Assembly (NCBI GenBank): GCA_030040725.1
Contig: JASHTD010000177.1
Span: forward strand, 1 to 14,255
Source of the DNA: Candidatus Sulfotelmatobacter sp.
GTDB taxonomy: Bacteria; Acidobacteriota; Terriglobia; Terriglobales; Acidobacteriaceae
Length of the DNA stretch: 14,255 nt
Reading direction: 5' to 3'
The notes below the pieces were generated by a model. It was given only the letters and a program-made list of their open reading frames with translations, had not been told where the DNA came from and did not search any database. Numbering within the stretch: the stretch's first letter is position 1; each line of letters starts with the position of its first letter. Shown piece by piece: positions 14,151-14,255 of the stretch. The translations under genes were made by a program, and so were the position numbers.

Positions 14151-14255
14151 ATGGGAGCGAAGAGCCAGGGAAAAGAGCAACTCCCGGTAAATAAAGCGCA
14201 GTATCTGACCTTCTTCACTGCGGGCGAGGAGTACGCGGTCGCGATTGCGAAGGTC
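14151..14255 (+). CDS. cheW: CheW-like coupling protein, partial, cut by window end
   Basis: Only 35 codons are visible. After a polar lead of about 16 residues comes QYLTFFTAGEEYAVAI, the first strands of a CheW domain. In context, after cheA and a receptor gene, it is probably the coupling protein that joins receptor and kinase. The start at ATG 14151 is preceded by GAGG about 11 bases upstream, a longer than usual spacing. A different CheW-domain protein such as CheV cannot be excluded from this fragment. Confidence 0.8.
   Translation, partial: MGAKSQGKEQLPVNKAQYLTFFTAGEEYAVAIAKV

Overview
The window (14,255 bp, about 57% G+C by eye) looks like a chromosomal segment of a free-living, chemotactic bacterium. 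An Acidobacteriota-like origin is my best guess. It rests on the style of the TonB protein (one membrane helix, polyproline, glycine-rich spacer), the fused 2-oxoacid oxidoreductase subunit, the tandem universal stress protein and the overall codon use. It is inference; there is no rRNA or other phylogenetic marker here. I see no mobile element, tRNA, rRNA or CRISPR array.

Two gene blocks diverge from a 313-bp region (8888-9200). The left block, all on the minus strand, reads from 8887 down to the window edge: a stand-alone RsbRD N-terminal-type sensor protein; a 4-hydroxybutyrate/acetate-type CoA-transferase with its catalytic glutamate; a 2[4Fe-4S] ferredoxin; a TonB-family protein; a 2-oxoacid:ferredoxin oxidoreductase as an alpha subunit plus a beta-gamma fusion; a tandem universal stress protein; and the two subunits of an NfnAB/SudBA-type ferredoxin:NADPH oxidoreductase (NfnB runs off the left edge). 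A 2-oxoacid would be oxidised to acyl-CoA with reduction of ferredoxin. The CoA-transferase could pass the CoA on, and the Nfn-like enzyme could balance ferredoxin, NADH and NADPH pools. This resembles a fermentative or low-oxygen energy module.

The right block, on the plus strand (9201 to the right edge), is a chemosensory operon: cheY, a small GAF-domain protein, cheD, cheA (no P2 domain visible), a methyl-accepting chemotaxis protein and the first 35 codons of cheW.

The most interesting non-coding signal is a repeated 27-bp arrangement, TCACA-N6-NGTGA-N6-TCACA, with three alternately oriented half-sites exactly 11 bp apart. It occurs, with small deviations, in each of the four longer intergenic gaps that precede minus-strand genes: before nfnA, uspA and tonB, and before the rsbRD-like gene. 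The central NGTGA-N6-TCACN is the CRP-type palindrome. The sites imply that stress protein, Nfn, ferredoxin-linked oxidoreductase and CoA-transferase form one local regulon of a CRP/FNR-family regulator, with an operator perhaps more elaborate than a single dimer site. No clear rho-independent terminator was found.
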